64,000 bases of DNA from Flavobacteriales bacterium (GTDB lineage Bacteria > Bacteroidota > Bacteroidia > Flavobacteriales > Flavobacteriaceae), in NCBI GenBank assembly GCA_027066365.1, contig JAMONV010000006.1, positions 84,806 through 148,805 on the forward strand, given 5' to 3'. Below are positions 49,103-59,345 of this stretch, piece after piece (position 1 is the first letter of the stretch; every line of letters starts with the position of its first letter). The notes beneath the pieces were generated by a model, which was not told the origin of the DNA, searched no databases, and saw nothing but the letters and a program-made list of their open reading frames with translations. A program made the position numbers and the translations under genes.

Positions 49103-50635
49103 ATGAATAATAAGAAATCGCCGCGCCGCGCTATGTTGATAATCTTGGACGGGTGGGGGATTAATCATGATCCCGAAGTATCGGCAATTGAAGCGGCGCA
49201 CACACCGTATATGGATTATTTGTGGCGTAATTATCCGCATGCCACACTTCGCACCGACGGGCTGAATGTGGGATTGCCCGAAGGTCAAATGGGAAATTCC
49301 GAAGTGGGACACATGAATTTGGGAGCGGGACGAATCGTTTATCAGGATTTGGTTAAAATCAATAAAGCGATTGAGGAGGGGAGCTTTTTTGAAAATGAAG
49401 TTTTGCGCAAGGCTTTTGAATATGCCAAGCAAAACGGAAAGAAAGTGCATTTATTGGGTTTGGTATCGAACGGCGGCGTGCATTCGCATATTCGTCATTT
49501 GTTGGCTTTGATCGATTTGGCCGAACGTTACGGTGTGCCCGTATATATTCACGCTTTTACCGACGGCCGTGATGTGGATCCGCATTCGGGTTTGGAATTT
49601 ATCCTGCAATTACAGGAATACATTAAGCATAAAAAAGCGCAAATTGCTTCGGTTATCGGCCGGTATTATGCCATGGACAGGGACCGGCGATGGCAACGGA
49701 TTCGCAAAGCCTATGATTTATTGGTACAAGGCAAAGGAAAAAAAGCCGTGGATTTATCCGGTGCGATTCAAGAGAGCTATGACGAAGGAGTTACGGATGA
49801 ATTTATTAAACCGATTGTGCATGTGAATCCTGAAGGAAAGCCGGTGGCTATCATAGCACCGGGTGACGTAGTGGTTTTTTTCAATTTTCGCACCGACAGA
49901 GGTCGTCAGTTGACGCGGGCTTTATCGCAGGAGGATTTCCCGGAATTCGGCATGAGGAAATTACCCTTGTATTTTGTTACCATGACCAATTATGACGATC
50001 AATTTCAAAATATTCATGTGGTTTTTCCCAAAGAAGATTTGAAAAATACATTGGGAGAAGTGGTTTCCAAAGCGGGAAAAACACAATTGCGTATTGCCGA
50101 AACGGAGAAATATCCGCATGTTACGTTTTTCTTTTCCGGCATGAGGGAAGAACCCTTTCCGGGCGAAGACCGTATTTTAATTCCTTCGCCCAAGGTGGCT
50201 ACTTATGATTTGAAGCCCGAAATGAGTGCATATGAAGTCACCGATGCACTATTGAAACGATTGGACGAAAATCCGCCGGATTTGATTATTTTGAATTACG
50301 CCAACGGCGATATGGTGGGCCATACGGGGGTGTTTAAAGCTGCCGTAAAAGCCGTGGAAGCAGTGGATAAGAATTTATCCCGTTTGGTGCCCAAAGCTTT
50401 GGAAAAAGGTTATGACATAATTATTTTGGCCGATCATGGCAATGCCGATGTCATGAAAAATCCGGACGGAAGTCCCAATACGGCGCATACGACTAATCCC
50501 GTGCCGGTGATTTTGGTTTCGAATCGCTTGAAAAATGTTCGTTTGCATGAAGGTATTTTGGCCAATGTAGCGCCTACTTTGTTGGAATTATTAGGAACGG
50601 ATTCGCCCGAGGGGATGGAAAAATCTTTATTTTAA
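49103..50635 (+). CDS. gpmI: 2,3-bisphosphoglycerate-independent phosphoglycerate mutase
   Basis: GpmI interconverts 3- and 2-phosphoglycerate in glycolysis using two Mn2+ ions. Seen are MLIILDGWGINHD with metal Asp, GNSEVGHMNLGAGR with the catalytic Ser, the substrate loop HIRHLLALIDLAE, RYYAMDRDRRWQR, the Asn/Asp cluster ANGDMVGHTG, and ADHGNADVM. The ATG at 49103 gives 510 residues, the normal size. An earlier ATG at 49067 lies before the likely -7 element and adds residues without family match. Confidence 0.96.
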   Translation: MNNKKSPRRAMLIILDGWGINHDPEVSAIEAAHTPYMDYLWRNYPHATLRTDGLNVGLPEGQMGNSEVGHMNLGAGRIVYQDLVKINKAIEEGSFFENEVLRKAFEYAKQNGKKVHLLGLVSNGGVHSHIRHLLALIDLAERYGVPVYIHAFTDGRDVDPHSGLEFILQLQEYIKHKKAQIASVIGRYYAMDRDRRWQRIRKAYDLLVQGKGKKAVDLSGAIQESYDEGVTDEFIKPIVHVNPEGKPVAIIAPGDVVVFFNFRTDRGRQLTRALSQEDFPEFGMRKLPLYFVTMTNYDDQFQNIHVVFPKEDLKNTLGEVVSKAGKTQLRIAETEKYPHVTFFFSGMREEPFPGEDRILIPSPKVATYDLKPEMSAYEVTDALLKRLDENPPDLIILNYANGDMVGHTGVFKAAVKAVEAVDKNLSRLVPKALEKGYDIIILADHGNADVMKNPDGSPNTAHTTNPVPVILVSNRLKNVRLHEGILANVAPTLLELLGTDSPEGMEKSLF

Positions 50636-50640
50636 CCGGG

Positions 50641-53600
50641 CTATCCGCCGAAGCTATATTTAATGGTGATTCCGCCGCGAATGTTTGTGATGGGGAAGGC
50701 ATTGGATACTGCGAATTTGGCGTAGGTATGTTCATAGAACAAAGCGGCCGATAGTTGTTTGGTTAAAGAATAATCGGCCGAGAGGCGAAAACTGTAGAAA
50801 TATTTTCCGCTCACCGGTTGCGTATTCTGCTGTGCCAGTCCGTATATTACATTCAAATTGTAGCGATAGGAAAAATCGGATTTCAAAATAAGATCGGATT
50901 TGAAATTATAGCGGTTTCCGCCGATGCGCAAGGGGAGATAAACGTCTTTGATGCGATATCCTAATCCTACGGTGATTTCTTGTCCTGCCACACGGGTGAG
51001 GGTGTAATTTTCGGTATTAAGCGAAATCATACGGTCTTTTTTATAGGAGAAGTCGAGTTGGAGAGAATTTTTCAATTCCATTTGCACTTTGAGCAGCGGG
51101 TTGAAGGCTTCGGTCAGCACGATATCACCGTAAGATAGTTTACTGTAATAGTTGCCTGACGCGTCACGTCCGGAAGGGTCTTGGAAAAATTCCATATTGT
51201 TTCGATAGCGATTGATGCTCATATCGGCTTTATAGCTGTGTTGGAGGCTGAAGCGACGGAAATGTTTTTTGAACCATGGTAATTTCATTAGGCCGGTGAA
51301 TTTGACCGTCCAATTGGGGACAGGCACCGAAGGGAACAAGTTGAGCGGCATTTTGGCCGGGTCGCGTTTGGTGAAGGCGGACAGGAAGGAGTAGATCAAA
51401 ACTTCGGTTTGATATTGTCCGTATCCGTCGGGATATCCGGTTGCCGGTGTGTTGGTTCCGCGTTGTTCGGCCAAACGCCGGGCAATAACGTAGCTGTTGT
51501 TTTTCATACGTTCGATAGCGGGGTCGTTATCGGGCGTAAAAGTTTCGAATGCCGTGGGCAGGAGGAAATAGGAAGTCATAAAGTGTCCTTCGAGCGTGGG
51601 CACGAGCGGTTGATAGGTTGCATTTTGAACGCGGAAGGTTTCATTCATGGTTTCGGTGCGCATTTTTGCGGCTTTTATGTCGATTTTGAGTCCTTTAACC
51701 GGACTGAAATTGGTACTGAAATCCAGACGTTCGTCGAAGTTGTGTTTATAGGGTTCGTTCAAGTCGGGGTATTGGGTAAGCCATCCGCGTTTGGCCAATT
51801 CGTAGCGAATGTTTTGCTGATCCCAACCGGTCACGAAGGGGATGCTGGGGTTTTCGGTTCCCAACAAACCTACCGAAGGCAAGTAACCGGGGATGTAATT
51901 GCCGGTTCCGCGTTTGTAGGAAATTCTTATACGTTTGACGGAAGTGAGTGCTTTCAATAATCCGGCTACGGATTTGTGGAAGGCGTTGGGGTGAAAATCT
52001 ACACGGTGTTGTTTTTTTTGTTTTTCGTTTTTGTCTTTTGGGGTTTCGGCAATGTCTTTTGTGTTTTTCGCGGCTTTTCGTTTGTTTGACGATTTTCTTA
52101 ACTTTCCCCGTTTACGGGTTTTTTTACCCGACCATTTGGCTTGCCAACGATTTAATCCCGTGAAGTCGTAAATTTTGGTTAGATTGATATTGGTATTGAT
52201 GTTGTGCATGCCGGCATTTTGGATGTTGTTTCCCAAATCATAGCCGTTGATATTTTGCATGATTTCGGGCTTGCGTTGCCATTGGAATTGACCGTTGTAG
52301 GTGTAAGTAATATCGATAAAATTAATCAAAGGGAATTTTTTCAATGGCAAACGATAGCTCAAATTCAGGTTTTGTTGCATGGTGTAAGGTGCGCCGATAT
52401 CGAAAAATCCGTTCCAGATTCCGGCATTGTAATTGATCATGCCGTCGGGGAGAATGAAGTTTTTAACGGTTCGGTATCCGTTGGTGGTATAGGTAAGTTG
52501 CATCGATTTGAAAGGGTTATAATTGATGGTGTATCCTGTGGTGAATTTATAATCGCGACTTTGCATGGGCGGAAAATCCAAGCCGTAATCTTCGATTTGA
52601 CGCACGCGGAAATTGGAGAAATCGCGGTTGATGTTTAAGTTGAATGTCAAGGACGACGGAATGGGGTTGAAATTGAAATCTTTCAGAAAAGCCATGTATC
52701 TTTTTCGTAGTAATTTGGATTTGGTATTTTGCAACGGCAACCATGTTTTGCTTTTGAACGAATAGGAATAAAGCAGTCCGGCATTAACTTTTTGCCGGCG
52801 GTTTTCTTTGACTTCGTAATTGGTATGATTGGATTCGCTGTAGGTGAAATTGAAGGTGAAGTTTTCGATATCGTAGAAGTGTTTTTTCTTTTGTTTTTGT
52901 TGATTTCCGCCGGTTCGGGTCGAATAGTTTTTCTTGACGCCGGTTAGTGCTATGCTTCGGTAGATTTGCAAATCCCGGGCGACTTCGAGGATGGAATCCC
53001 TTTCTTGTTGATTTTGTGCAATGGCGAGGCGGTCATGGAGTAAAATATCGCGGTGAACGGGATCGTATTCGGGTCTGATGTCTTGTTTGGTGACCGTATA
53101 GTTCAATGGAATGTTGACATTCCATTTTTCGGGTAGGAATTTACCCATGTTGATAGCGCTATTGAAGGAGTAATTGTATTTGTTTTCTACGGAGCGTCCC
53201 AACGGACCTTGTTCTAGCGGTCCGAATCCGGCTGTAGAAATTCCTCCGGTAAAGTTAAAAGTGGCCAAATCGGCGAGGGTAAGGTCGGCGGAACCTTGGG
53301 TTGCCCATCCGCCTTTGTTTTTCATTCCCGTCAGACGCAGTTCGTTGAACCAAGCTTCGCCGCAGATTTCATGATTGCTATTGTTGCGAATACCCACCAT
53401 GATGATGCGCACATGGGAAAAATCGGGATTACCTTTAATGCCAATGGTTAGGCGGTTGGGTTTGTTGGCGGCGGCGGGATCAAGCTGTGCTTCGTCGAAG
53501 TAAAGAATGTCTTGGGGGTTGGCTTGCCGGTTTTGAATCAAATGCAATTTAATTTTTTGTAATAATTCGAGTTTTAAGTCGATGCGGTTTTCCAAGGGCC

Positions 53601-56600
53601 AAACTTCTTCGGGATTTTGGGAGGGCGGGTCGGTCACTTTCAAAGGGATGAGCACTTCGTAGAAATTGTCGGTCAAATCGTTACCGAACCGCAGGAAGGC
53701 ATACATTTCGTTGTCTTGAACGGGTGTTTGTCCGGGGATGCTTTCGGCGTGAATAAACATTTTCAGGTGTTTGAATTGTCGCATGTCTACCACATTATAT
53801 TTAAATACGCCGCGAGCGTCTTTTTCTTCCAAATTGCATACACGCACTGAGAGCGCTTGTTCGTTTTGGCGAATCAATTGATTGTTTTGATAGACTTCTT
53901 CTCGTTGGATGCCCGGCGGTGAAACATAAGGGCTACGACCGCCTGCCTGATTTTCTTCGGAGCTTACGGTGGTGACTTCCACTTCGGTGCCGTCGTCGTC
54001 GGGATTGGGGTCGGCCGGATCTAGCGTGAGTGTGTAATTGCGCCATTCGGATCGCACCATATCGAATTTGGCAAATCGTAATACCAAAGGTTGATCGAAA
54101 CCTTTAAGCCAAAGGCGCATAAATTTAATGGATCGGAAATCGGAGATGTTGCCGATGCGGCGGGTATATTGATTGACGGGAATTTTGAATTGAATCCAAC
54201 GAGCATTTCTTTGATGTCCGGTGGCGTCGGTGAAGGTTGTTTCTTTGATGTCGGCAACGTAGGTGTCGTTTTCGGTCAAACCGGGTTTAAAAGGAATTTC
54301 ATATTCAAAATAGGCGTCGATATTGTTCATGGTTTGATCGCGATCGATGTCTTCGGCGTCGGGGTAGATATTATTTCCGTTGGCTTGTTGACCTTGGTTA
54401 ATAGGGGTGTTACCTTCGGTATTGTTGACTTTTTTGTAGCGTTCTACCAGTGAGGAACTTTGAGCGGATAGGTAATGGACAAAATCGTCATTGGCGGGGT
54501 CGTTGGCTACGGTGTTTCTCACGTTAGGCGGCAAGGCATTTAGGTAGGCTGAGAAATATTGGGTTTCTTCGGAGTTTTTTAAACCGTCTAATCCTACGTC
54601 TTGGTTTTCTCTTTCGACGGGATCGTCACTGAATGCATAGGTGAGAGATTGGTTTAGCGGTAGTTTTCCCCAGTTGGTAAATATGGTGTTTGCGGTTCCG
54701 CCGTCGCCGGGGAGCCCGTTTTCATATTGTTTTCTTCCGTCAAAAAGGATGTCTTCTTTGATATAGCCTATGTCCAAATAAATATTTCCTTGTGCGGTGA
54801 GTTGCGGGTTATTGTAATAAGGGTCCATGATCCAGAAGGTGATGTATTGGACATTGGCTTGTTCAAAGTCGGTTGTGGTGAGTGCGCGCATCATGCCTGC
54901 CCAGCGGTTTTGGGGTTGTAGTAGTTTTCCGGAAGCCGGGTCGATGTTGGTATCGAAATTGTAGGGTCCTCTTTCGTCGGGAAAATAGGCCAGGTTGAGG
55001 GTGTTAATGTAATTTTGTTCGCCGGTTACCAAATCGCGATCGAATAGTTCCGTGATACGCACAATACGGTTTTCGTCTTTGCTCATTTCGGCTTGTGTGA
55101 TGCCGGCTGGAGGGTTTTGATAGAAGGTATTGTCAATAAAATACCAAGCGAGCAGGGCTCTGTTTTTGCCGTAATCCCAATTGTCGGGCAATTGACTTTC
55201 GGGGAGGGTGGCGGGGGTGGAGGCGAGTTTCCATGCATAAGGCATCATCAGGTCGATGCCCGTTTGGGAAGATTCGAAATCTTCGATGAGTGTGGCGGTT
55301 TCACCGTTAATGTTGGCAACGGGTGCCAAGCCGGGTTTCAGATATGCAAATTCGGCTTTCAAGTCGATGCGGCTGTCTTTATCGGTTTTGATGTTGGGAA
55401 GGTAATTAATTAGTTTTGTTAAAATATTTACTTTGTGGCTAAAAACACCGTTTAGCCCGAAAAGGCTGTTGTTGAGCGGTTCGTGTCCGTAATCGGATTT
55501 CCAAGTAATGGGTTTTTCTTTGAGATGTAAATAGGTAGCGCCGAGAATGAAATTATCATTGAATTTGTGTTGAACATCGATACCGGTAAAGATTTTAGTG
55601 GTTTGTTGAAATAAATTGTTTTGTTCCACACGCACTTGAATAGGGACGTTGGATGCTTTGAGTGCCGGATTGATAATTTCGACACGGCCGGCTTGATAGT
55701 TGACCACGTAATCGACGCCTTCGACCAGTTCGCGCCCTCCGGCGGTAACATGCACCGAGCCGCGCGGAATACCGAATCCGCCGATGGATATTCCGTTACC
55801 CATGGAGGATTTATATTTTCCTTTGAGCAAGAATTTGTTTTTGTTGGGATATTGTTGTGCGGCCGATTGTGATAAGGTATAAAGTTCTTTGAAAACATAT
55901 TGCCGCTGATTGGCATTCCATGTGGAGGGGTCATTATAATTTTCCGCAGGGGAAGTGCGTAATTTTTCGAATAAGTAGTGGCCGAAGGGTTCCGTGGTTG
56001 TGAATTTGATTAAGGCATTGCGTGTATCTACCGTAATTCCGTCAATAAAATCGAAAAATCCGTCGCCGCCGGGTTGTGGATCGTTGCTGGTGTTTAATTC
56101 ATCCATGTGAAATACGTTCAGCAGAATACGTTCTTTGACGTCGGGCGGCAGGGGGGTCCCGCCAACGGGATTGATATAATTTAGTGGTGTGGGGTTGGTG
56201 TAGAGAATTTGCATGCGAAAATCTTCCTTGCTGATACCGTATGTGTTCAGCGAGTAAATATTTTTCATCATTAATTGCCATGCAGGTTGTTCGGTGCTGA
56301 CGATGTTGCTTTTGATTAGTTTTACGACCAGTGCTTGCGGATAAACTACGCCGTTATCTGTAAATTCACCGACGCGATGTACTTCGTTTCCTACGGTGTA
56401 TTCGAATGCCACGGCAAGCACTTCGTCGGGATTGAGTTTGCGTTTGAGGGTGATGTAACCTAATTTCGGATAAAGTGTGTATTGTGTGCTGTCTAATTTC
56501 ACGGCATTTTCCAGGACTACATAATCGGTTCCGTTCACCGGGTTAATCCCGTTGAATCCGAGGGAGACGGTGGGAATATTTCTAATGTTGTCGTTCAATA

Positions 56601-57756
56601 CGGACTGAGGTGTTCCGATGGCTTCGGGGTTGAATTTATTGACCGTGTTTTCGGGCAATGCGCCGGGTTGTGTAACGAATCCGGGAGGTAAAGGGTCTAA
56701 ACCTAGAATTTCGCTTTCGCCCAAATCTTGTATGGCGACGATATTGCGCACGTCTTCGGGGTTGGAATTACGGTTGGTAATCCAAACCTCGATGCGGGTA
56801 ACTCTGACGGGCGCATCAATATAGGGATAGTGCTTGAGTGCTTCGTTATAGTGCAGGCGGAAATATTGGGCAAGGAAAAAATGCCTGTTTTCGTCGTAAT
56901 GGAGAATATCCCGTTCAAAATCTTCCAAAACTTCGCTGCCTTTGGCATTGATGATTTGCGTGGATGATTTTTGTTCGGCCCCGACTAAGGTTACTTGCAT
57001 TTTGCCGAATTGAAAAACGGTTTTCAAACCCATCAGATTTTGCGCGCCCTGCACCAGTGAATTGGTGGTTTGCATGCTTACGTTTCCTACTTCGAATTTT
57101 TGCAAAATGGCGTCTTCGCCCGGGTTGAAGTCCAATTTCACTTGATTATTGAAGCTAAACATGGATTTGGTGTCGTAATTCAGATTTAAGTTCAAGCGTT
57201 TTCCGATATGTCCGGTTAATCCCATGCTAATGCGTTGATTGAGATCTAGCCCGAATTGTTTTCGGTTTCTGACGGGAATCATGGGATTATCGCGACGGGA
57301 ATAACGTACGCCCAAATCCAGTGCAAAATCGCCTTTGGGTTCGAATTTGATTTCGTTTCCGCCGAAAATTGTTTCAAAGAATTTGCTGTTGACATAAAAT
57401 TGGGGCAATAGGTTCTGTTGTGCCTCTTCGCCTTGGATTTTTCCCGAAGCGGCATCGACGTTTTTCTTGAAATTTTTCTTGATTTCATTACGTAGCATCA
57501 AGTCGTAATATTCCTCGGGGGTGAGCACTTCGGGGTAGCTTATCGTATAGGCGCCGAGTGTTTTTTTCTTGATATAGAGATTGCGTCGCGGGTCGTATTC
57601 ATAGATTTCGGAAATGGATGGCGGGTCGGGTATGCTAACTTTCAATTGCGAAAGCGAATCGGCGGATTGCACCTGCGTGGTGTCTTGTTGTGCTTGCAAT
57701 AATTGCATGCCCAAAATGAGTATTAAGCCGGTGAAAATGATGCGTATTGTTCGCAT
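50641..57756 (-). CDS. sprA: SprA, type IX secretion outer-membrane translocon
   Basis: SprA (Sov) is a very large beta-barrel that forms the conduit of the type IX secretion system in the outer membrane. The protein has 2371 residues, in the family range, and starts with a signal peptide (GLILILGMQLLQAQ). Family blocks include ARWIQFKIPVNQYTRRIGNI, GEAWFNELRLTGMKNKGGWA and many Tyr- and Asn-rich barrel strands to the final FPITNIRGGITIKYSFGG. It is one of the few proteins diagnostic for Bacteroidota. The gene is 20 bp downstream of ruvA, a neighbourhood also seen in other members. No frameshift or break was seen over 7.1 kb. Confidence 0.97.
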   Translation of the reverse strand: MRTIRIIFTGLILILGMQLLQAQQDTTQVQSADSLSQLKVSIPDPPSISEIYEYDPRRNLYIKKKTLGAYTISYPEVLTPEEYYDLMLRNEIKKNFKKNVDAASGKIQGEEAQQNLLPQFYVNSKFFETIFGGNEIKFEPKGDFALDLGVRYSRRDNPMIPVRNRKQFGLDLNQRISMGLTGHIGKRLNLNLNYDTKSMFSFNNQVKLDFNPGEDAILQKFEVGNVSMQTTNSLVQGAQNLMGLKTVFQFGKMQVTLVGAEQKSSTQIINAKGSEVLEDFERDILHYDENRHFFLAQYFRLHYNEALKHYPYIDAPVRVTRIEVWITNRNSNPEDVRNIVAIQDLGESEILGLDPLPPGFVTQPGALPENTVNKFNPEAIGTPQSVLNDNIRNIPTVSLGFNGINPVNGTDYVVLENAVKLDSTQYTLYPKLGYITLKRKLNPDEVLAVAFEYTVGNEVHRVGEFTDNGVVYPQALVVKLIKSNIVSTEQPAWQLMMKNIYSLNTYGISKEDFRMQILYTNPTPLNYINPVGGTPLPPDVKERILLNVFHMDELNTSNDPQPGGDGFFDFIDGITVDTRNALIKFTTTEPFGHYLFEKLRTSPAENYNDPSTWNANQRQYVFKELYTLSQSAAQQYPNKNKFLLKGKYKSSMGNGISIGGFGIPRGSVHVTAGGRELVEGVDYVVNYQAGRVEIINPALKASNVPIQVRVEQNNLFQQTTKIFTGIDVQHKFNDNFILGATYLHLKEKPITWKSDYGHEPLNNSLFGLNGVFSHKVNILTKLINYLPNIKTDKDSRIDLKAEFAYLKPGLAPVANINGETATLIEDFESSQTGIDLMMPYAWKLASTPATLPESQLPDNWDYGKNRALLAWYFIDNTFYQNPPAGITQAEMSKDENRIVRITELFDRDLVTGEQNYINTLNLAYFPDERGPYNFDTNIDPASGKLLQPQNRWAGMMRALTTTDFEQANVQYITFWIMDPYYNNPQLTAQGNIYLDIGYIKEDILFDGRKQYENGLPGDGGTANTIFTNWGKLPLNQSLTYAFSDDPVERENQDVGLDGLKNSEETQYFSAYLNALPPNVRNTVANDPANDDFVHYLSAQSSSLVERYKKVNNTEGNTPINQGQQANGNNIYPDAEDIDRDQTMNNIDAYFEYEIPFKPGLTENDTYVADIKETTFTDATGHQRNARWIQFKIPVNQYTRRIGNISDFRSIKFMRLWLKGFDQPLVLRFAKFDMVRSEWRNYTLTLDPADPNPDDDGTEVEVTTVSSEENQAGGRSPYVSPPGIQREEVYQNNQLIRQNEQALSVRVCNLEEKDARGVFKYNVVDMRQFKHLKMFIHAESIPGQTPVQDNEMYAFLRFGNDLTDNFYEVLIPLKVTDPPSQNPEEVWPLENRIDLKLELLQKIKLHLIQNRQANPQDILYFDEAQLDPAAANKPNRLTIGIKGNPDFSHVRIIMVGIRNNSNHEICGEAWFNELRLTGMKNKGGWATQGSADLTLADLATFNFTGGISTAGFGPLEQGPLGRSVENKYNYSFNSAINMGKFLPEKWNVNIPLNYTVTKQDIRPEYDPVHRDILLHDRLAIAQNQQERDSILEVARDLQIYRSIALTGVKKNYSTRTGGNQQKQKKKHFYDIENFTFNFTYSESNHTNYEVKENRRQKVNAGLLYSYSFKSKTWLPLQNTKSKLLRKRYMAFLKDFNFNPIPSSLTFNLNINRDFSNFRVRQIEDYGLDFPPMQSRDYKFTTGYTINYNPFKSMQLTYTTNGYRTVKNFILPDGMINYNAGIWNGFFDIGAPYTMQQNLNLSYRLPLKKFPLINFIDITYTYNGQFQWQRKPEIMQNINGYDLGNNIQNAGMHNINTNINLTKIYDFTGLNRWQAKWSGKKTRKRGKLRKSSNKRKAAKNTKDIAETPKDKNEKQKKQHRVDFHPNAFHKSVAGLLKALTSVKRIRISYKRGTGNYIPGYLPSVGLLGTENPSIPFVTGWDQQNIRYELAKRGWLTQYPDLNEPYKHNFDERLDFSTNFSPVKGLKIDIKAAKMRTETMNETFRVQNATYQPLVPTLEGHFMTSYFLLPTAFETFTPDNDPAIERMKNNSYVIARRLAEQRGTNTPATGYPDGYGQYQTEVLIYSFLSAFTKRDPAKMPLNLFPSVPVPNWTVKFTGLMKLPWFKKHFRRFSLQHSYKADMSINRYRNNMEFFQDPSGRDASGNYYSKLSYGDIVLTEAFNPLLKVQMELKNSLQLDFSYKKDRMISLNTENYTLTRVAGQEITVGLGYRIKDVYLPLRIGGNRYNFKSDLILKSDFSYRYNLNVIYGLAQQNTQPVSGKYFYSFRLSADYSLTKQLSAALFYEHTYAKFAVSNAFPITNIRGGITIKYSFGG

Positions 57757-57776
57757 AAAACAGTGCTAAGATATTT

Positions 57777-58361
57777 TCATAAACGTTTTAATGCCGCTTT
57801 TATTATTTGTTCCACGTTGGCTTGCGGCATATTTTTAACGATTAGGGAAATGACTTTTTCCGTGGTACGACGGGGATAGCCCAACACTTCCAGGGCTTTG
57901 ACGGCTTCTTCGACGGAAGCGTTTTGAACCGGGACGGTTTGAGTAAATGTGTCGCCAAAGTCTTTAAGTATTTTATCTTTGAGTTCCACCACCAAGCGTT
58001 TGGCCGTTTTCGGACCGATGCCTTTCACCGATTTGAGTGCTGCGATGTTTTCCGTAATAATCGCTTCTTTTATTTCGTCGGGATTCATGGACGAAAGAAT
58101 CAATAATGCCGATTGCGGTCCGATTCCCGAAACGGATGTCAGCATACGAAAAATTTCACGTTCTTCTTTAGTGGCAAAACCGTAAAGAAACTGTCCGTCT
58201 TCCTTGACGATAAATTCCGTGAAAATTTTGGTTTCTTTTTTTCCTTGAAAAAATTGAAAACTATTGACGGAAATTTTAATGAAATATCCTATCCCGTTCG
58301 ATTCCAGAATTAAATAGGTGGGGCTGATTTCGGCGATGTGACCTGTAAAATATTCATACAT
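57777..58361 (-). CDS. ruvA: Holliday junction branch migration protein RuvA
   Basis: RuvA binds four-way DNA junctions and recruits RuvB. The protein (194 residues) has the OB-fold N-terminus (MYEYFTGHIAEISPTYLILE), two helix-hairpin-helix motifs (SVSGIGPQSALLILSS and SVKGIGPKTAKRLVVELKDK), and a C-terminal domain (VEEAVKALEVLGYPRRTTEK). Length is normal. RuvB and RuvC are not in the window. It is read in the same direction as sprA. Confidence 0.96.
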   Translation of the reverse strand: MYEYFTGHIAEISPTYLILESNGIGYFIKISVNSFQFFQGKKETKIFTEFIVKEDGQFLYGFATKEEREIFRMLTSVSGIGPQSALLILSSMNPDEIKEAIITENIAALKSVKGIGPKTAKRLVVELKDKILKDFGDTFTQTVPVQNASVEEAVKALEVLGYPRRTTEKVISLIVKNMPQANVEQIIKAALKRL

Positions 58362-58416
58362 GTCTTTCCGGTGTTTTTTTTGAACTTATTTTGTGGTAAA
58401 AATAATATAAATTTTG

Positions 58417-59004
58417 TTAATCTTCGGATGGTGAATTTTGTTGCATGACAAGGAATTTTTTCTTGATGAATTGTCCTGTCAGCAAGCCCGAAAGAATGCC
58501 TTCGATGATGCCTGTGATTACGTCGCTCGGATAATGCATGCCGATATAAATTCTGCTGTATGCTGTCAGCAAAGCCCATAAAAAAACGAATCCTAGTATT
58601 TTGTCTTTTCGTTTGGCTGAAAACCAAAGGAAAGTGGCCACTAAGAAAGAATTGGCCGCGTGCCCCGAGAAGAAGGAGTATTGCGGCGAGCATTTTAATA
58701 TGCGTAATTGATGTTGTAAACTTTCTACATTGCACGGTCTGGGACGTTGGGTAATATTTTTGATGAAATTGATCATTTGGTCGTTCAGTATTAATGCCAA
58801 AATCAATATAACACTTGCCATTAAACCGCGCTTCCATCCCCATTGGTAAATAAGGAATGCAAAAAGCAAAAGATAAAACCACCACCAAGCATGCTGATTG
58901 GTGATGAAAAGCCATAATGCATCCCATTTTTCATTACCGAGCCGGTTGAGGAATAGTAGAATTTTAGTATCTAAGCCGGATAAATCGAAATTGACGATAA
59001 TCAT
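58417..59004 (-). CDS. PAP2-family phosphatase
   Basis: The 195-residue membrane protein has about five helices and the three PAP2 motifs: KNITQRPRP, FFSGHAANS (with the active His), and SRIYIGMHYPSDV. Such proteins dephosphorylate undecaprenyl pyrophosphate or other lipid phosphates on the periplasmic side, so a role in envelope lipid recycling is likely. The start overlaps the tatA stop by 4 bp (ATGA). It precedes ruvA with a 55-bp gap. Confidence 0.9.
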   Translation of the reverse strand: MIIVNFDLSGLDTKILLFLNRLGNEKWDALWLFITNQHAWWWFYLLLFAFLIYQWGWKRGLMASVILILALILNDQMINFIKNITQRPRPCNVESLQHQLRILKCSPQYSFFSGHAANSFLVATFLWFSAKRKDKILGFVFLWALLTAYSRIYIGMHYPSDVITGIIEGILSGLLTGQFIKKKFLVMQQNSPSED

Positions 59005-59312
59005 GGCTTTCGTTTGACCGTTCCTTTGATTTTGGGGGTCATATCCGGAATTTCTTCATTTATATTCATGATTTTCCGGACTTGTTTGACTTCCTCTTCA
59101 ATGTTTTCGGTGAGGTCTTTTTTGATGTCTTTGGCTACACTTTCGCGTATGATTTCGTTTTTTACTTCACGGCTTGTGTCACGTAAAATACGAATACCTT
59201 TTCCCAGATTTTTGGCCAATTCGGGAATTTTTTCCGGTCCGAATATTAATAGTGCGATGAAAAAAATAAATATCAATTCCGGGGTGCCGATAAACAGAAG
59301 TATGGCAAGCAT
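59001..59312 (-). CDS. tatA: Twin-arginine translocase TatA/TatE-type subunit
   Basis: A 103-residue protein with one N-terminal transmembrane helix (IGTPELIFIFFIALLIFGPE), then an amphipathic helix (KIPELAKNLGKGIRILRDTS) and a charged tail. The FGPEKIPELAKNLGKGIR block is diagnostic for TatA/Hcf106 proteins, which form the protein-conducting part of the Tat system. TatC is not in the window. It overlaps the PAP2 gene and follows the symporter gene by 33 bp. Confidence 0.92.
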   Translation of the reverse strand: MLAILLFIGTPELIFIFFIALLIFGPEKIPELAKNLGKGIRILRDTSREVKNEIIRESVAKDIKKDLTENIEEEVKQVRKIMNINEEIPDMTPKIKGTVKRKP

Positions 59313-59345
59313 CTTATTCGTTTATTTAAACAAAGGTATTAAAAA